Assembly (NCBI GenBank): GCA_003564055.1
Contig: PWSG01000222.1
Location: forward strand, 1-6,872
Source: Syntrophomonadaceae bacterium
GTDB lineage: Bacteria; Bacillota; Dethiobacteria; DTU022
Direction: 5' to 3'
Length of the DNA stretch: 6,872 nucleotides
The notes under the pieces are model-generated. The model was given only the letters and a program-made list of their open reading frames with translations. It made no database searches and had not been told where the DNA came from. Shown in pieces: positions 6,168 to 6,872 of this stretch. Every line of letters starts with the position of its first letter. The first letter of the stretch is position 1. A program made the translations under genes and the position numbers.

Positions 6168-6836
6168 GTGCCTTCTGAAAAATCAGACGCGTGGCCCTTT
6201 GGACTGGACGAAGCAAATAATGAAAACAAACGGCGGCATTCCCTGCAGCAACTCTGTGCACAGTACAGGGAAAAGCTCACAGGGCGTGATCCGCACAAGC
6301 TGGCAAGGCTGGCAGCAATGAGTATAGCTGATGAAAAAAATGGCAGTTACATTCTTGGCGGTGAACACTTGACCCGTGAATATAAGATTAATTGGCCATC
6401 ACTTATAATAACCGATCACAATGGTCAACCTGCTTCACTGCAAACTGAAACTCTGTGGTTGCATTATCTCGAACGGGCAGATGGTCAACCGCTAGCAGGA
6501 CGCTGGGTTAATTTGAGTGAAATTGGTGGACTTTTTTACCAGCAGGCTTTTCAGGGTTACTGCGGCAACATGCTCGCTGAATACTGGGGCGATAATATCG
6601 AAGGACTGCGAAGTAGCTGTAGAGCTAACGGAGGATGGCCGTTGCCGCACATGGGTGACCTGGCTTTTGAATGGAGAGCCTTGCCACGTTTGCCTGTTTG
6701 CCTCTGCTACAGGCTGCCTGCAGAAGAACATGGAGCCTGGGCTACGATACTTTTTGATGCTGCGGCCGATCACTATGTTGCAGCAGACGTTGCCGCCATT
6801 GTGGGTAAAAAACTGGCTGACCGCCTAATATCTTAA
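6168..6836 (+). CDS. DUF3786 domain protein
   Basis: A 222-residue soluble protein with no signal peptide or membrane segment. The pattern LWLHYLERADGQPLAGRWV (97-115... with WLHYL at 97-101 and G-x-W-V at 111-114), then LSEIGGLFYQQAF (116-128), MGDLAFEWRALPRLPV (162-177) and ILFDAAADHYV (194-204) fits the DUF3786 family, which I recall from anaerobic bacteria and archaea and whose function is not established. An N-terminal polar region (1-60) has no recognised domain. Cysteines occur at 30, 132, 151, 178 and 180, but the spacing does not suggest a clear iron-sulfur motif. GTG at 6168 is chosen over in-frame TTG at 6105 because the latter is the -35 box of the promoter and AAGGTGG lies 8 nt before the GTG. 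It is divergent from the dap operon, with 171 bp between the two starts, so co-regulation is possible but unproven. Confidence 0.8.
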   Translation: MPSEKSDAWPFGLDEANNENKRRHSLQQLCAQYREKLTGRDPHKLARLAAMSIADEKNGSYILGGEHLTREYKINWPSLIITDHNGQPASLQTETLWLHYLERADGQPLAGRWVNLSEIGGLFYQQAFQGYCGNMLAEYWGDNIEGLRSSCRANGGWPLPHMGDLAFEWRALPRLPVCLCYRLPAEEHGAWATILFDAAADHYVAADVAAIVGKKLADRLIS

Positions 6837-6853
6837 CAGGACAGAAAGACTTT

Positions 6854-6872
6854 ATGAAAATGCCACGTTACA
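6854..6872 (+). CDS. Possible start of a further gene (cut by window edge)
   Basis: After the DUF3786 stop at 6836 an ATG at 6854 opens a frame reading MKMPRY up to the edge, with a second in-frame ATG at 6860. AGGA at 6838-6841 is a weak ribosome binding site 12 nt before the first ATG. The 17 bp spacing would fit a two-gene operon, but six codons are too few to identify anything. Confidence 0.3.

Noticed and set aside
5996..6168. Lysine riboswitch or T-box upstream of dapB
   Set aside because: The predicted leader is about 25-30 nt and the rest of the spacer is occupied by promoters; no long paired structure is apparent.
6492..6828. Frames on both strands within the DUF3786 gene
   Set aside because: The frame at 6168-6836 has the promoter, ribosome binding site and family pattern; the others have none of these.
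1..6872. Mobile elements, CRISPR repeats, tRNA or rRNA genes
   Set aside because: No transposase or integrase frame, terminal repeats, regularly spaced repeats or RNA gene signatures were seen; the window is densely filled with ordinary genes.

Overview
The window looks like a stretch of bacterial chromosome, most likely from an anaerobic, low-to-mid GC Firmicute (Clostridia-type). The signs are strong AAGGAG/GGAGGT ribosome binding sites, frequent TTG and GTG starts, SigA-like promoters, a lysine pathway running through LL-diaminopimelate aminotransferase (DapL), a LysA of a divergent type I associate with anaerobic Firmicutes, and a DUF3786 protein. This taxonomic guess is inference from features, not from a search.

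Layout, left to right. Positions 1-709 (minus) hold the N-terminal half of a major facilitator superfamily transporter, cut by the window edge. Positions 710-923 are intergenic, with a GC-rich minus-strand terminator-like hairpin at 853-877. From 6005 down to 924 (minus) lies a tightly packed gene set in the order dapB, dapA, dapL, lysA, then a TspO-related membrane protein. Gaps are a 32 bp overlap, 24 bp, 86 bp and 33 bp, so this is probably one operon ending at the hairpin. Divergently, on the plus strand, 6168-6836 encodes a DUF3786 protein. A possible start of a further gene is visible at 6854.

Function. DapA condenses L-aspartate semialdehyde with pyruvate, DapB reduces the product to tetrahydrodipicolinate, DapL transaminates it in one step to LL-diaminopimelate, and LysA decarboxylates meso-diaminopimelate to lysine. 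Only the epimerase DapF, which converts LL- to meso-DAP, is missing from the cluster. The operon therefore serves both lysine synthesis and the supply of DAP for peptidoglycan. The residues that bind feedback lysine in E. coli DapA are kept here, while the leader before dapB is too short for a lysine riboswitch, so control may be mainly at the enzyme level.

The 5996-6168 spacer carries promoters facing away from each other: a near-consensus one for the DUF3786 gene (TTGACT, 18 nt, TATAAT) and a weaker one for the dap operon. I found no mobile element, CRISPR array, tRNA, rRNA or clearly novel system. The most open questions are the roles of the TspO-like protein and of the DUF3786 protein beside a lysine operon.
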